From Candidatus Poribacteria bacterium (GTDB lineage Bacteria > Poribacteria > WGA-4E > WGA-3G), in assembly GCA_009841255.1 (NCBI GenBank), contig VXMD01000074.1, positions 1 to 64,000 on the forward strand: 64,000 nucleotides of DNA. The letters run 5' to 3'. The translations under genes were made by a program, and so were the position numbers. The notes beneath the pieces are model-generated. The model was not told the origin of the DNA. It saw only the letters and a program-made list of their open reading frames with translations, and did no database searches. Positions 17,111 to 25,566 of the stretch are shown here, piece by piece (position 1 is the first letter of the stretch; every line of letters begins with the position of its first letter).

Positions 17111-17215
17111 CTCTTTATTGACGGTTCTCGCACTGTGGCGACCCCCGTGACTCTCCTTTGACGGTTGTCAGATCGGACTTGCAAAAAGCCGAAAACTATG
17201 CTACACTCATCGTCT

Positions 17216-17887
17216 ATGAAACGCTTCTTTTTCTTTTCCATCTTCCTGTGTCTGATGGCGTGCCAATCGCAGGAACAACAGATAAAAACGCTTGTCGACC
17301 AGCTCGGTGACAGAGCGGCTGTGCGTCGTACCCAAGCCGCCGAAGCCTTAGTCAAAATGGGACCTAAGGCGGTTGATGCCCTCATCCACGGGTTATCCGA
17401 TGAAAATTCGCAGATTCGTGAGATGTCGGCGTGGACGCTCAGCGAAATCAGAACCCCTGCCGCCCGCGTTGTACCTGCACTCATCTCTGTGCTTACAGAT
17501 CCCGATGAAAACATCCGGGTTGTCGGTTCTGTTGCGCTCCAAAATGTAGGGGAACCTGCTGTGCCGTATCTCATTGATGCTTTAACGGCAGACGCCGCGG
17601 AGATTCGGTTGAATGCCGCTTATGCGTTAGGTGAAATAGGGACACCGCTTGACGCAATTTTGCCTGCGCTCATCAATACACTGACAGATCCAGAATGGAA
17701 CGTCCGTCGTCTTGTTGTGCGCGCTTTAGCGACAATCGGTACGCCTGCGGTTGACCCGCTCACTGTGGCACTGAATTCGGCGAACTCTGACCTCCGTCGT
17801 ATGGCAGAACGCGCCTTGAATGACATCGGTACCCCACAAGCCCGCAAGGCAATTACGGATGCAAAGAAAGGATTGGCAGATCGCTGA
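17216..17887 (+). CDS. HEAT-repeat lipoprotein
   Basis: The start is set at the M-K-R-F-F-F-F Met because it begins a lipoprotein signal with lipobox L-M-A-C (Cys16); 17 upstream codons would spoil it. The mature part (~207 aa) is about six HEAT/PBS-lyase-type repeats of ~31 residues (for example A-A-E-A-L-V-K-M-G-P-K-A-V and A-A-Y-A-L-G-E-I-G-T-P). These form a superhelical protein-binding surface. It should sit lipid-anchored in the cell envelope. No clear ribosome site precedes the ATG. It is a single gene between divergent msrA and convergent DUF6178 genes, only 2 bp from the latter. The partner protein is unknown. Confidence 0.8.
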   Translation: MKRFFFFSIFLCLMACQSQEQQIKTLVDQLGDRAAVRRTQAAEALVKMGPKAVDALIHGLSDENSQIREMSAWTLSEIRTPAARVVPALISVLTDPDENIRVVGSVALQNVGEPAVPYLIDALTADAAEIRLNAAYALGEIGTPLDAILPALINTLTDPEWNVRRLVVRALATIGTPAVDPLTVALNSANSDLRRMAERALNDIGTPQARKAITDAKKGLADR

Positions 17888-17889
17888 GA

Positions 17890-18852
17890 CTACTCAGCGG
17901 GAACTTTCTGCCCTTCCATTCGGAGACACTCATCCCAATAAGAGACAGCATACGTCTTCACAGGTTCAGGTTGGTGCGCGTGTTCGAGATATTGCGCGAT
18001 CCAGTCAAGTAGTTGTTGCCGGAGCGATTGCCGAATCTCGCCATCTACATAAGCCAACTGGTAGAAATCCTGCCGTGTGTCGTCATCTAACTGAAAATCA
18101 GCTTGGCGATAGAGTACGAGATTGACGATCAATCCGAGTGTGAGGTGTTCAATAGGGTTGGGGAAGATACTGAGCGGCGGATCCAGTGCGAACAGATTCT
18201 CCAGTGGCAAGGCTTTTACATAATGGCAACGATTCTCGATGCATGCCAACTGCTGGTCAATCATATTAACTTCAGCCAAATGGATGAGTGCTCTTGGAAC
18301 ATCTGCATCTCTGATAGTGATTTGAAGTGCCCGGATCGTGGTTCTGTACGTCAGTAACGCCTTTAAGAATTCAAGTTCCGCTTGCGTATAAATCTGGATA
18401 CCTTCTGTTTCAAGGTCGGTATGGGTAGCCCCGAGGGCATGTTCCTCATCCGTCCCTGGCGGTAGGATCACACCGTGTTTTAGAAGCCAGCGCGCTCTAT
18501 CTAACAACTTTTCTGTCAGCGTGTTCCCGATTTGGAAAAATTTGACGACTCGGTTTTTACAGAGGAGTCGAACCGCTTTGTCAAACTCACCCTTACTGCC
18601 GTACTCCAATCCGAGACTGGTGAGCGTGAACGCCGTCTGAATCTGCGTCCGCAGTCCGGATTGATCGGAGAGGTCTGTCGTTTTCATTGTAATGAGTTTG
18701 TGGGCAATAGCGGCTATATTCTGATAGAGCGTATCCGCCTGTTCACGCGAAATACCACCGAAGGTATCTCCATGTGTTAAGGCTTGCGCGAGGAAGAGTC
18801 GTCCGTCAAGCTGCGCCTCAGCAACGAGAGAAAACCTATTCGTCTGTGTCAT
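17890..18852 (-). CDS. DUF6178-like C-terminal half protein
   Basis: This 320-aa protein is predicted helical and soluble. It starts at the ATG reading M-T-Q-T-N-R-F-S, which lies inside the end of the upstream gene (17-bp overlap). Visible traits include L-A-Q-A-L-T-H-G-D-T-F-G-G-I and a C-terminal W-D-E-C-L-R-M-E-G. DUF6178 proteins are usually one chain of about 550 residues, and the upstream gene resembles their N-terminal half. I read the pair as a split DUF6178 unit, with this as the second half. The function of the family is not established. The overlap implies coupled translation and a likely 1:1 complex. Confidence 0.6.
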   Translation of the reverse strand: MTQTNRFSLVAEAQLDGRLFLAQALTHGDTFGGISREQADTLYQNIAAIAHKLITMKTTDLSDQSGLRTQIQTAFTLTSLGLEYGSKGEFDKAVRLLCKNRVVKFFQIGNTLTEKLLDRARWLLKHGVILPPGTDEEHALGATHTDLETEGIQIYTQAELEFLKALLTYRTTIRALQITIRDADVPRALIHLAEVNMIDQQLACIENRCHYVKALPLENLFALDPPLSIFPNPIEHLTLGLIVNLVLYRQADFQLDDDTRQDFYQLAYVDGEIRQSLRQQLLDWIAQYLEHAHQPEPVKTYAVSYWDECLRMEGQKVPAE

Positions 18853-19642
18853 TGTCGTCCTCATCGTCATCCAATGTAAGCGACTCTAAGTCGACCTTCT
18901 CTATGAGATCGGCTTCAGTAACATCAATACCGGCTTCTTTATCACGCGCGGCGACCCGCTCGGCTCTGTCAGCCTGTACAGCGTCGAAGACGGCGGCGAG
19001 TTCAGCGTCAACGTCACCCTCTGTATCAATTGCGAAGAGTTCCTTGATAAGGATCACGAAAACTTCGCCATCTGCTTCCCAGATAGCATTACAAATCGCC
19101 CGGGCGCGTTCATCGGCATAATCGATCGCTGGGGAACTTGGATCGAGATACCCGGCTTCAAGTAGCATGCCACTATGGAGATCCTGAAGTGTGATCCGCC
19201 CGTGGAGAAGTGCTGCCAACAAACGAATGTCAAGTTCCCTGAGGAACCGTCCAAGATCGTCCCGTTCACATTCAGAGAGTTCAAAAAGCCAGAGGTCCAA
19301 TGACTCTTCATCGAGTTTACCATCGCGCCAGACGGCGATGTCCAGCAGTTCCTCAAATTGCTCGTTTGAGAGACTGGGCAATAGGACTGAGGCGAGTCCT
19401 GTACCGAGCATTGTGTCCAAGACTTGGAGTACATCTTCGGTAGGACTTGCTTGGATAAGCTCGGTGCAATCGGGTACGAGATAATAGAGTTTCTCTCGAG
19501 ATTTCGGATTACGCGTTGCGCTGAGGATATCCAACTGCTGTTGCGTCTCGTAACTTTGAAAGAGTTGCTCCGCTTGCCGCGTCGGTAGAGACAGTAACTT
19601 CTTACTTTCGGAACGTGGGGCTATTGTTTTTGGGCTGTTCAT
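18836..19642 (-). CDS. DUF6178 family protein, N-terminal half
   Basis: This 268-aa protein has features of DUF6178: S-R-E-K-L-Y-Y-L-V-P-D near residue 50, then E-L-I-Q-A-S-P-T-E-D-V-L-Q-V-L, and D-L-W-L-F-E-L-S-E-C-E-R-D-D-L. It ends in a strongly acidic tail (L-D-D-D-E-D-D-N-D-T-D-E) that reads through the start of the next gene. A GGAGGAG ribosome site supports the start. Standard family members are about twice as long, so this gene and 17890-18852 look like fission products. It may be in one transcript with the isomerase gene upstream (gap 80 bp). Confidence 0.65.
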   Translation of the reverse strand: MNSPKTIAPRSESKKLLSLPTRQAEQLFQSYETQQQLDILSATRNPKSREKLYYLVPDCTELIQASPTEDVLQVLDTMLGTGLASVLLPSLSNEQFEELLDIAVWRDGKLDEESLDLWLFELSECERDDLGRFLRELDIRLLAALLHGRITLQDLHSGMLLEAGYLDPSSPAIDYADERARAICNAIWEADGEVFVILIKELFAIDTEGDVDAELAAVFDAVQADRAERVAARDKEAGIDVTEADLIEKVDLESLTLDDDEDDNDTDE

Positions 19643-19722
19643 GCCGACTCCTCCATCATGAAACGGGTTCCAGTATTGAAGTGCATAAAATTCTGATAAT
19701 GAATGTCACCTCTATCCCTGCC

Positions 19723-20487
19723 TCAAAAACTATTTTTTACAAAATCGAGATTTTTTGCGGCGGACGCAACAGGATCATCTTTACCGGGTGTTTCAAGGAC
19801 GAACCAACTATCGTATCCAACGGCATGGACAGCATCAAAGACGGCAGGAAAGTCAACATCGCCTTCACCGGCGTGATTGCCGCCAGTGTCCTTGATATGC
19901 ATCTGTGTGATTGCCCCGCCCAAACTCCGAATTTCAGAGGGTGAGTCGTAACCGAATCCTGTGGCGTTCCCCATATCGTAATAAACGCCAACGGCTGACG
20001 AACCGACGTTATCAATAATCTGTTGATGTTGTTCGGCACTTAACGTGGATTCAATCGCGAGGAAAACACCGTGTTTCTCAGCGGTTTCAGCGGCGGCTTT
20101 CAATCCATCAAGGAACCGTGCTGCGCTGATGTGTTCATCCTCGATCTGACCATTCCCAAAAAACGGGACCAGAATCACCTTGGCGCCGAGTTGCGGACAT
20201 GTCTCTGCCAGATATTGCAATTTTGCGATTCCCTCGGTCCGCGTGCTATCGGTCGGATGCATAAAGGAATATGCGGTGAAGCCCCCTGGAGAAAGTGAAG
20301 ACACTTCGATACCAGCGGCTTCTGCTAAACCGTTCACCTTATCAATCCCACCATCTTGCCAGAGCAGGTGTTCACGGTAGTCAACGCCCATGCAAATTTC
20401 GACACCATCAAATCCGATCTCTTTCGCTTTCTGAAACGATTCTTCAAAAGAAACGGGCAACATCCCGTCCCGAATACCTACCTTCAT
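19723..20487 (-). CDS. Sugar phosphate isomerase/epimerase (TIM barrel)
   Basis: This 254-aa protein is of the xylose-isomerase-like / AP-endonuclease-2 fold. It begins M-K-V-G-I-R-D-G and has K-E-I-G-F-D-G-V-E-I-C (strand 2), A-K-V-I-L-V-P-F-F-G (strand 4), F-L-A-I-E-S-T (metal Glu on strand 5), G-V-Y-Y-D-M-G-N-A (metal Asp), M-H-I-K-D-T-G-G (His and Asp) and W-F-V-L-E-T-P. These are the usual divalent-metal ligands. No signal peptide, so it is cytosolic. Such enzymes isomerise or epimerise keto-sugars; the substrate cannot be told. AGGAGAT precedes the ATG. It heads a minus-strand group with the DUF6178 genes. A second family member is at 31212. Confidence 0.85.
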   Translation of the reverse strand: MKVGIRDGMLPVSFEESFQKAKEIGFDGVEICMGVDYREHLLWQDGGIDKVNGLAEAAGIEVSSLSPGGFTAYSFMHPTDSTRTEGIAKLQYLAETCPQLGAKVILVPFFGNGQIEDEHISAARFLDGLKAAAETAEKHGVFLAIESTLSAEQHQQIIDNVGSSAVGVYYDMGNATGFGYDSPSEIRSLGGAITQMHIKDTGGNHAGEGDVDFPAVFDAVHAVGYDSWFVLETPGKDDPVASAAKNLDFVKNSF

Positions 20488-20766
20488 AGACTATCTCCTA
20501 CAGGTCATAATTTGTAATTCAGCGTGCATTTCACATCAATTCTGCATTTTAACATAGTCTGAGCATGAATTGCAAGGAGATCTGCTTTTTCACAATATGT
20601 TAATTACGAAACTGCCCGAAAAAAGTTGCTTTTTTTCCAATCGATGTGTTAATATATTTTAGATAAATCATCTGTACGGACGACTGAAAAGACATCTGAG
20701 GACAAAGGCGCCTCATTGGCTACCGAAAAGTGTCGTCCTGTACGAAAAAATAGAAAGGATATTTTG

Positions 20767-21546
20767 ATGAAACAGATTACTTGTATAACTACCATTTTGT
20801 TTCTGTCCGTATGTCTCATCCCTGGCGTCTTCGCACAAACATTGATGAGCGATGAGTTCCATGGAACCGGTCAAGACCTCCAATCATTTTGGCAGGTCAA
20901 GGATGGCGATAAGAGTCCTTGGGAACTGAAAGATGGACTTCTCGTTTCCGAGGCGGGCTTCGACCAGAATTTGTGGGGAGATGATACCACCACACGTTTC
21001 TATCAGGTCACGGATCAGGACCAATTCGACATAGAGACATCAATGGTTGTCGATTATGCGGATGCTTGCACTGTCGCTGGTATCGTTGTGTATTCCGCAA
21101 CGACGAAGGATCACCAGAACCGCGATGGCCAATGGGTGACCTTGAAGTTGTGGGGGCGTGGTGCGGCACAAAATAACAACGCCGTGCTCCAGTATCAGCG
21201 TCGTCAAAACGACGATTCCGCTTTGGGATACGTTGGCACACAACCCGACTATATGCCCGATCAAGGTGTTATTCCTGTTGAGTTGCGTGTCAAGCGCGAT
21301 GGCGACGAATATGAGTCATGGTTCAAGCCGAATGCGGAAGGCGATTGGGTCTCGGTCGGTAAAGCGACCAACGAACTCGAAGAACCGCTTGAAGTCGGCA
21401 TCTACGTCGGTATTTGTGAAGGGCAAGGTGCCGGTAAGATGACCGTCACTTTTGACTACTTCCGGGAAGCTTCAAGTCCGGCAACCCCCGTTGATCCGCG
21501 CGGTCGACTCGCCGTTACGTGGGGTGACCTGAAAGGACAACAGTAG
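20767..21546 (+). CDS. Secreted lectin-fold protein with conserved C-terminal tail (copy 1)
   Basis: This 259-aa protein has a signal peptide of about 20 residues (start at M-K-Q-I-T-C, with AAAGGAT upstream). The mature part resembles DUF1349-type concanavalin-like domains: L-W-G-D-D-T-T-T-R-F-Y-Q, F-D-I-E-T-S-M-V-V-D-Y, W-V-T-L-K-L-W-G-R-G and L-E-V-G-I-Y-V-G-I. It ends with P-R-G-R-L-A-V-T-W-G-D-L-K, the tail motif also found at 21621-22424 and 28053-28823. It is clearly paralogous over its whole length with the next gene. Carbohydrate binding in the envelope is the likely role, but there is no sign of catalysis. An ATG-less extension upstream (to 20716) is not supported. Confidence 0.75.
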   Translation: MKQITCITTILFLSVCLIPGVFAQTLMSDEFHGTGQDLQSFWQVKDGDKSPWELKDGLLVSEAGFDQNLWGDDTTTRFYQVTDQDQFDIETSMVVDYADACTVAGIVVYSATTKDHQNRDGQWVTLKLWGRGAAQNNNAVLQYQRRQNDDSALGYVGTQPDYMPDQGVIPVELRVKRDGDEYESWFKPNAEGDWVSVGKATNELEEPLEVGIYVGICEGQGAGKMTVTFDYFREASSPATPVDPRGRLAVTWGDLKGQQ

Positions 21547-21578
21547 TCGCAAGTGATACTTGAAACTACTCCGAATTG

Positions 21579-21600
21579 CTGGCGGCTCTAATGCCGCCAG
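21579..21600 (+). terminator. Intergenic hairpin between the paralogues
   Basis: CTGGCGGC-tctaat-GCCGCCAG is a perfect 8-bp stem with a 6-nt loop, followed by TTCCTTT. The T tract is modest, so it may act as a leaky terminator lowering expression of the second copy. Confidence 0.6.
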
Positions 21601-21620
21601 TTCCTTTATGGAGACCAAAT

Positions 21621-22424
21621 TTGAAACAAGCGATTATTTTATTCTGTATCGGCTTCGCGGTGCTTTACGGCATAACTTCCGTACAAGCCGCGGACTCTCT
21701 CGGGGACCCGTTCGACGGAAACGCCTTGAAGAACCCGAATTGGAAATGGAAGACTTCCGACGAAGCAGGCGTTGAACCGAAAGAGTGGGATATGGGCAAA
21801 ACGAAAGCCGGATGGCTTCACATCACAGGTGAATTGAACCGGAATCTCTGGCCCGACGACACGACGAATCGGCTCTATCAGGAGCACGAAGGCGACTTCG
21901 ATATAGAAACGCATCTCTTTATGGACTACGAAGATGCCTGCGTCGTCGCGGGTGTTGTTGCCTACTCGCCGACGACAAAGGATCATCAAGGACGTGAAGG
22001 CGAATGGGTGACGATTAAACTCTGGGGTCGAGGTCCGGCGCAAAACAACAATGCTGTCATCCAATACCAGAAACGTCAATTCGACGGCGGTGAAGGGCTT
22101 GTCGGTGTTGTTCCCGGTTTCCAAGACCCAGTGGGTGAAATGGCGCTTTACATGCGACTCCGCCGTGAGAAAGATACCTTTACGGCGTGGTGGAAACGGA
22201 AAGCCAAGGACGCATGGATCGACATCGGCGAAACCGAACAGGAGTTCGATGAACCGCTGGAAGTCGGTATCTACGCCGGTATCTGTGATGGAAAAGGTAA
22301 ACAGATCGCACAGTTCGAGTACTTTGAAGATCTTCTCGTGCCATTTGATGTCTCACCTCGTGCAAAATTGCCGGTTGCTTGGGGTGACTTGAAACGCAGG
22401 CATAGCATACCGGAGCCTCGTTAG
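21621..22424 (+). CDS. Secreted lectin-fold protein (copy 2)
   Basis: This 267-aa paralogue of the preceding protein starts at TTG 21621, chosen because GGAG lies 7 nt upstream and the peptide becomes a normal signal (L-K-Q-A-I-I-L-F-C-I-G-F-A, then V-Q-A). Shared blocks include L-W-P-D-D-T-T-N-R-L-Y-Q, F-D-I-E-T-H-L-F-M-D-Y-E-D-A-C, W-V-T-I-K-L-W-G-R-G-P-A-Q-N-N-N-A-V and L-E-V-G-I-Y-A-G-I. The tail is P-R-A-K-L-P-V-A-W-G-D-L-K and then extends by eight residues, unlike copy 1. It ends 2 bp before pheT, so the two may be on one transcript. Function is inferred as for copy 1. Confidence 0.75.
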   Translation: MKQAIILFCIGFAVLYGITSVQAADSLGDPFDGNALKNPNWKWKTSDEAGVEPKEWDMGKTKAGWLHITGELNRNLWPDDTTNRLYQEHEGDFDIETHLFMDYEDACVVAGVVAYSPTTKDHQGREGEWVTIKLWGRGPAQNNNAVIQYQKRQFDGGEGLVGVVPGFQDPVGEMALYMRLRREKDTFTAWWKRKAKDAWIDIGETEQEFDEPLEVGIYAGICDGKGKQIAQFEYFEDLLVPFDVSPRAKLPVAWGDLKRRHSIPEPR

Positions 22425-22426
22425 TT

Positions 22427-24850
22427 ATGAACGTGACCTTAAATTGGCTTAAAACCTACATCGATTTTGAGTTTTCTCCAAGCGAGTTTGCTGATCGGTT
22501 GACGATGCTGGGTGTTGAGGTTGAATCGATCAAGGAACTCGGTGCCGAGCTCGAGGGTGTAATTGTGGGGGGGGTTACCGCAATCCGACCGCACCCAAAT
22601 GCCGATAAACTCGTTCTGTGTCAGGTAGATACGGGTGGGACGGATGCACTTCAGATTGTCTGCGGTGCCCCGAATGCCCAAGAGGGGATGCTTGCCCCTG
22701 TTGCGATAATCGGTGCGACACTGCCTGTCGGTTTGACAATCAAACGCGCGAAGTTGCGTGGCGAGACGTCGGAAGGGATGCTCTGCTCTGAAAAGGAATT
22801 AGGTCTCTCTGACGATGCCGCCGGTTTGATGGAATTACCGACGGATATACCCGTTGGGACACCCCTTTCAGAGGCGCTCGGATTGGACGATGTCGTGTTT
22901 GAACTCGAGATTACACCCAACCGTCCGGATTGCCTCAGCCTGATCGGTATTGCTCGCGAAATCCGAGCAGAAACCGGGAATCCTTTAAAACTACCGACTG
23001 TTGACCTACAAGAAAGCAGCATCAACGTCCGGGACTTAACGTCTGTTACGATTGACGTGCCAGATCTTTGTCCGCGTTACGCCGCACGCGTCATTCAAGG
23101 TGTAAAAGTGGGAGAATCCCCAGCATGGTTGCAACAGCGACTTGCGTCTGTCGGTATAGGCGTTATTAACAACATTGTCGATATCACGAACTTCGTCTTA
23201 ATGGAATACGGACAACCGCTCCATGCCTTTGATTATCACAAGCTCACAGAGAACCGTATTGTTGTTCGCCGCGCGACAGAGGGTGAACGCATAACAACGC
23301 TTGACGAAGTTGCGCGTGACCTCACACCCGATATGCTCGTTATCGCTGATGCTGAGAAACCTGTTGCCCTCGCTGGAATTATGGGGGGCTACGATTCGGA
23401 AATCACGGAAACGACCTGCGATGTGCTGCTGGAGAGTGCTTATTTCAATCCATCGAGTGTTCGTGCGACTGCAAAGACGTTGGCAATCAGCACGGAAGCC
23501 TCCTACAGATTTGAGCGCGGTGCTGACCCCGGTGTGGTCCTCGCTGCCCTTGACCGGGCTGCACAACTCATTGCCGAGTTAGCGGGTGGGACTGTCTGTG
23601 AAGGCGTCGTCGATGTCTATCCGGGACAGCAGCCCTTGGCCGAAATTCAACTCCGTCCCGAACGCGTTAATTTCGTATTAGGGACGACGCTCGAAGCGGC
23701 GGAAATGGTACAGATTTTGAACCGGCTCGGTTTTGACGTGGACACTACCGGAGAAGTCTATCACGTCACTGTGCCGACGTTCAGGGCTGATGTTACCCGA
23801 GAAGTCGACCTTATCGAGGAAATCGCCCGGGTCTACGGCTACGATAATATTCCGACAACATTGCCCAAAGGCGATATTCCCGTACCGGCACCGAACCCAA
23901 AAACGGAGGTCCGCAGGCGTATCAAGCATTTTCTCCTCGCGGCTGGAATGATGGAAGCGGTGAACTATAGTTTTTGCGACCCTAATTGTTTTGATAAGAT
24001 CCGATTGAAGGCAGATGATCCGCTGCGTAACACCTTGCAACTCCGTAACCCGTTGAGTCCAGAGATGTCGGTGCTACGTACAACGCTAACGCCGGGGGTG
24101 CTCGAAAACGCACAGCGTAACCGTAATCACCAGATAGACACGATTGCGCTCTTTGAAATCGGAGGTGTATTCCTCCACAATGGCGAAGGCGATAGGAGCG
24201 ATCTCGGAATCGCGACACTTGAGCCGGAACGCGTTACGGGTATTCTCGCTGGGCAGGTTGGGGAAGGCGTCTATAGCGATCCGTACCGACCTCCAGATTT
24301 CTTTGACATCAAAGGACTGGTAGAGGGGATGCTTGAGGTATGCGGCGTTGTTGATTGGACACTACAGAAGACGGACGTTCCGACCTTCCATCCGGGCAGG
24401 AATGCAGAAGTGGTGTTGGATGATAGACGGATCGGTGTCTTCGGAGAGGTACATCCGGAGGTGCTCGAAAATTACGATCTACCGTATAAGGCGTATCTCT
24501 TTGAGTTTGACCTTGAAGGCTTAGCGGAGGCTACTACATTTGCCAAACGTTTTGAACCGATTTCCATCTATCCAAAGGTCGCCCGCGACCTTGCGATCGT
24601 CGTGGATACGGAGATCCTGTCGGATATGCCGACGGAACTGATCTATACGACGGGTGGAGACGCTGTAGACTCGGTGCGTCTGTTTGATGTCTATGAGGGT
24701 GAGCAGGTTCCAGAAGGGAAGAAGAGTCTCGCCTATACCATTACCTATCATTCTGCGACCGAAACGTTGACAGATAAAGCCGTCAATGCTCTTCACGACG
24801 AGGTTGTGCAACGTCTCAATCGGGAGTTGGGTGCCGAATTGCGAATGTAG
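22427..24850 (+). CDS. pheT: Phenylalanyl-tRNA synthetase beta subunit
   Basis: This 807-aa subunit of the alpha2-beta2 PheRS charges tRNA-Phe. Domain order is normal: an N-terminal tRNA-binding OB fold (M-N-V-T-L-N-W-L-K-T-Y-I, then V-G-G-V and P-H-P-N-A-D-K-L), the B3/B4 editing core (E-I-T-P-N-R-P-D-C-L-S-L, H-A-F-D-Y, L-A-G-I-M-G-G), the B5 domain (R-V-Y-G-Y-D-N-I-P), the catalytic-like domain (F-D-I-K-G) and a C-terminal anticodon-binding domain (P-K-V-A-R-D-L-A-I-V-V-D). Full length is typical (~800). The partner pheS is normally just upstream, but here the upstream gene is a lectin-fold protein; pheS must be elsewhere. No T-box or Phe-rich leader is seen. Confidence 0.95.
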   Translation: MNVTLNWLKTYIDFEFSPSEFADRLTMLGVEVESIKELGAELEGVIVGGVTAIRPHPNADKLVLCQVDTGGTDALQIVCGAPNAQEGMLAPVAIIGATLPVGLTIKRAKLRGETSEGMLCSEKELGLSDDAAGLMELPTDIPVGTPLSEALGLDDVVFELEITPNRPDCLSLIGIAREIRAETGNPLKLPTVDLQESSINVRDLTSVTIDVPDLCPRYAARVIQGVKVGESPAWLQQRLASVGIGVINNIVDITNFVLMEYGQPLHAFDYHKLTENRIVVRRATEGERITTLDEVARDLTPDMLVIADAEKPVALAGIMGGYDSEITETTCDVLLESAYFNPSSVRATAKTLAISTEASYRFERGADPGVVLAALDRAAQLIAELAGGTVCEGVVDVYPGQQPLAEIQLRPERVNFVLGTTLEAAEMVQILNRLGFDVDTTGEVYHVTVPTFRADVTREVDLIEEIARVYGYDNIPTTLPKGDIPVPAPNPKTEVRRRIKHFLLAAGMMEAVNYSFCDPNCFDKIRLKADDPLRNTLQLRNPLSPEMSVLRTTLTPGVLENAQRNRNHQIDTIALFEIGGVFLHNGEGDRSDLGIATLEPERVTGILAGQVGEGVYSDPYRPPDFFDIKGLVEGMLEVCGVVDWTLQKTDVPTFHPGRNAEVVLDDRRIGVFGEVHPEVLENYDLPYKAYLFEFDLEGLAEATTFAKRFEPISIYPKVARDLAIVVDTEILSDMPTELIYTTGGDAVDSVRLFDVYEGEQVPEGKKSLAYTITYHSATETLTDKAVNALHDEVVQRLNRELGAELRM

Positions 24851-24852
24851 CT

Positions 24853-25566
24853 ATGCATGCCCATCGAATAAAGAATCTGTTTTCAGTCATTGCGCGCCAC
24901 TACGATTTTCTCAACTCGTTGTTGAGTCTCAGACGCGATAGAAGTTGGCGGCGCGAAACGGTCAAGGCAAGCGGTGTTGATTTAAGCAGTAAGGTGCTAG
25001 ATGTCTGCACCGGCACGGGTGAACTCGCCCTTGCGTATGCGGATAAAATTGGGGCGGAAGGTTTTGTGATCGCTTCAGACTTCTGCTTTGAAATGCTGGT
25101 TATCGGTGATGAGAAAATGGACCGGAGGGACCAAGGAACAGGCACCAGTTTTTTGGCAGCGGATACCCTGATCCTACCGTTTTTGGACAATACTTTTGAC
25201 GTTGTCTCTGTGGGTTTCGGTATTCGGAACGTCTCAGATTTGGAGATGGGGATTCGTGAGATGGCGCGGGTTGCGGCACCGGGCGGTAGGGTCGTTATTT
25301 TGGAGTTTACGCAGCCCGTGAATCCGCTATTTCGGAGTCTCTACTATTTCTATTTCACCAAAATCCTACCTTTTGTTGGAAACCTTGTCTCTCGGAGCAA
25401 GGACGACGCGTATGGGTATCTCCCGCGTTCGGTCATGAAGTTCCCGAATTGCGATGCCTTGAAAGCGGTTATGGAGCAGTGTGGACTGATAGAGGTCCAG
25501 TTCTATCGGAAAACATTCGGTATCGTTTCGATTCATGTTGGAAAGAAACCTATACACTATTCTTAG
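24853..25566 (+). CDS. UbiE/MenG-type quinone C-methyltransferase
   Basis: This 237-aa class I SAM methyltransferase belongs to the UbiE/MenG family, which C-methylates demethylmenaquinone or the ubiquinone precursor. Visible motifs are I-A-R-H-Y-D-F-L-N near the start, V-L-D-V-C-T-G-T-G-E-L-A (SAM motif I), L-P-F-L-D-N-T-F-D-V-V-S-V-G-F-G-I-R-N-V (family signature), G-G-R-V-V-I-L-E-F-T-Q-P, Y-F-T-K-I-L-P and Y-L-P-R-S-V. It begins 2 bp after the pheT stop without a clear ribosome site, so translation is likely coupled. A quinone gene behind pheT is a chance neighbour as far as I can tell. Confidence 0.88.
   Translation: MHAHRIKNLFSVIARHYDFLNSLLSLRRDRSWRRETVKASGVDLSSKVLDVCTGTGELALAYADKIGAEGFVIASDFCFEMLVIGDEKMDRRDQGTGTSFLAADTLILPFLDNTFDVVSVGFGIRNVSDLEMGIREMARVAAPGGRVVILEFTQPVNPLFRSLYYFYFTKILPFVGNLVSRSKDDAYGYLPRSVMKFPNCDALKAVMEQCGLIEVQFYRKTFGIVSIHVGKKPIHYS

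Noticed and set aside
17107-17574. 155-aa minus-strand ORF opposite the HEAT lipoprotein
   Set aside because: It is the antisense shadow of the HEAT repeats; the Ser/Thr/Ala-rich product has no family resemblance.
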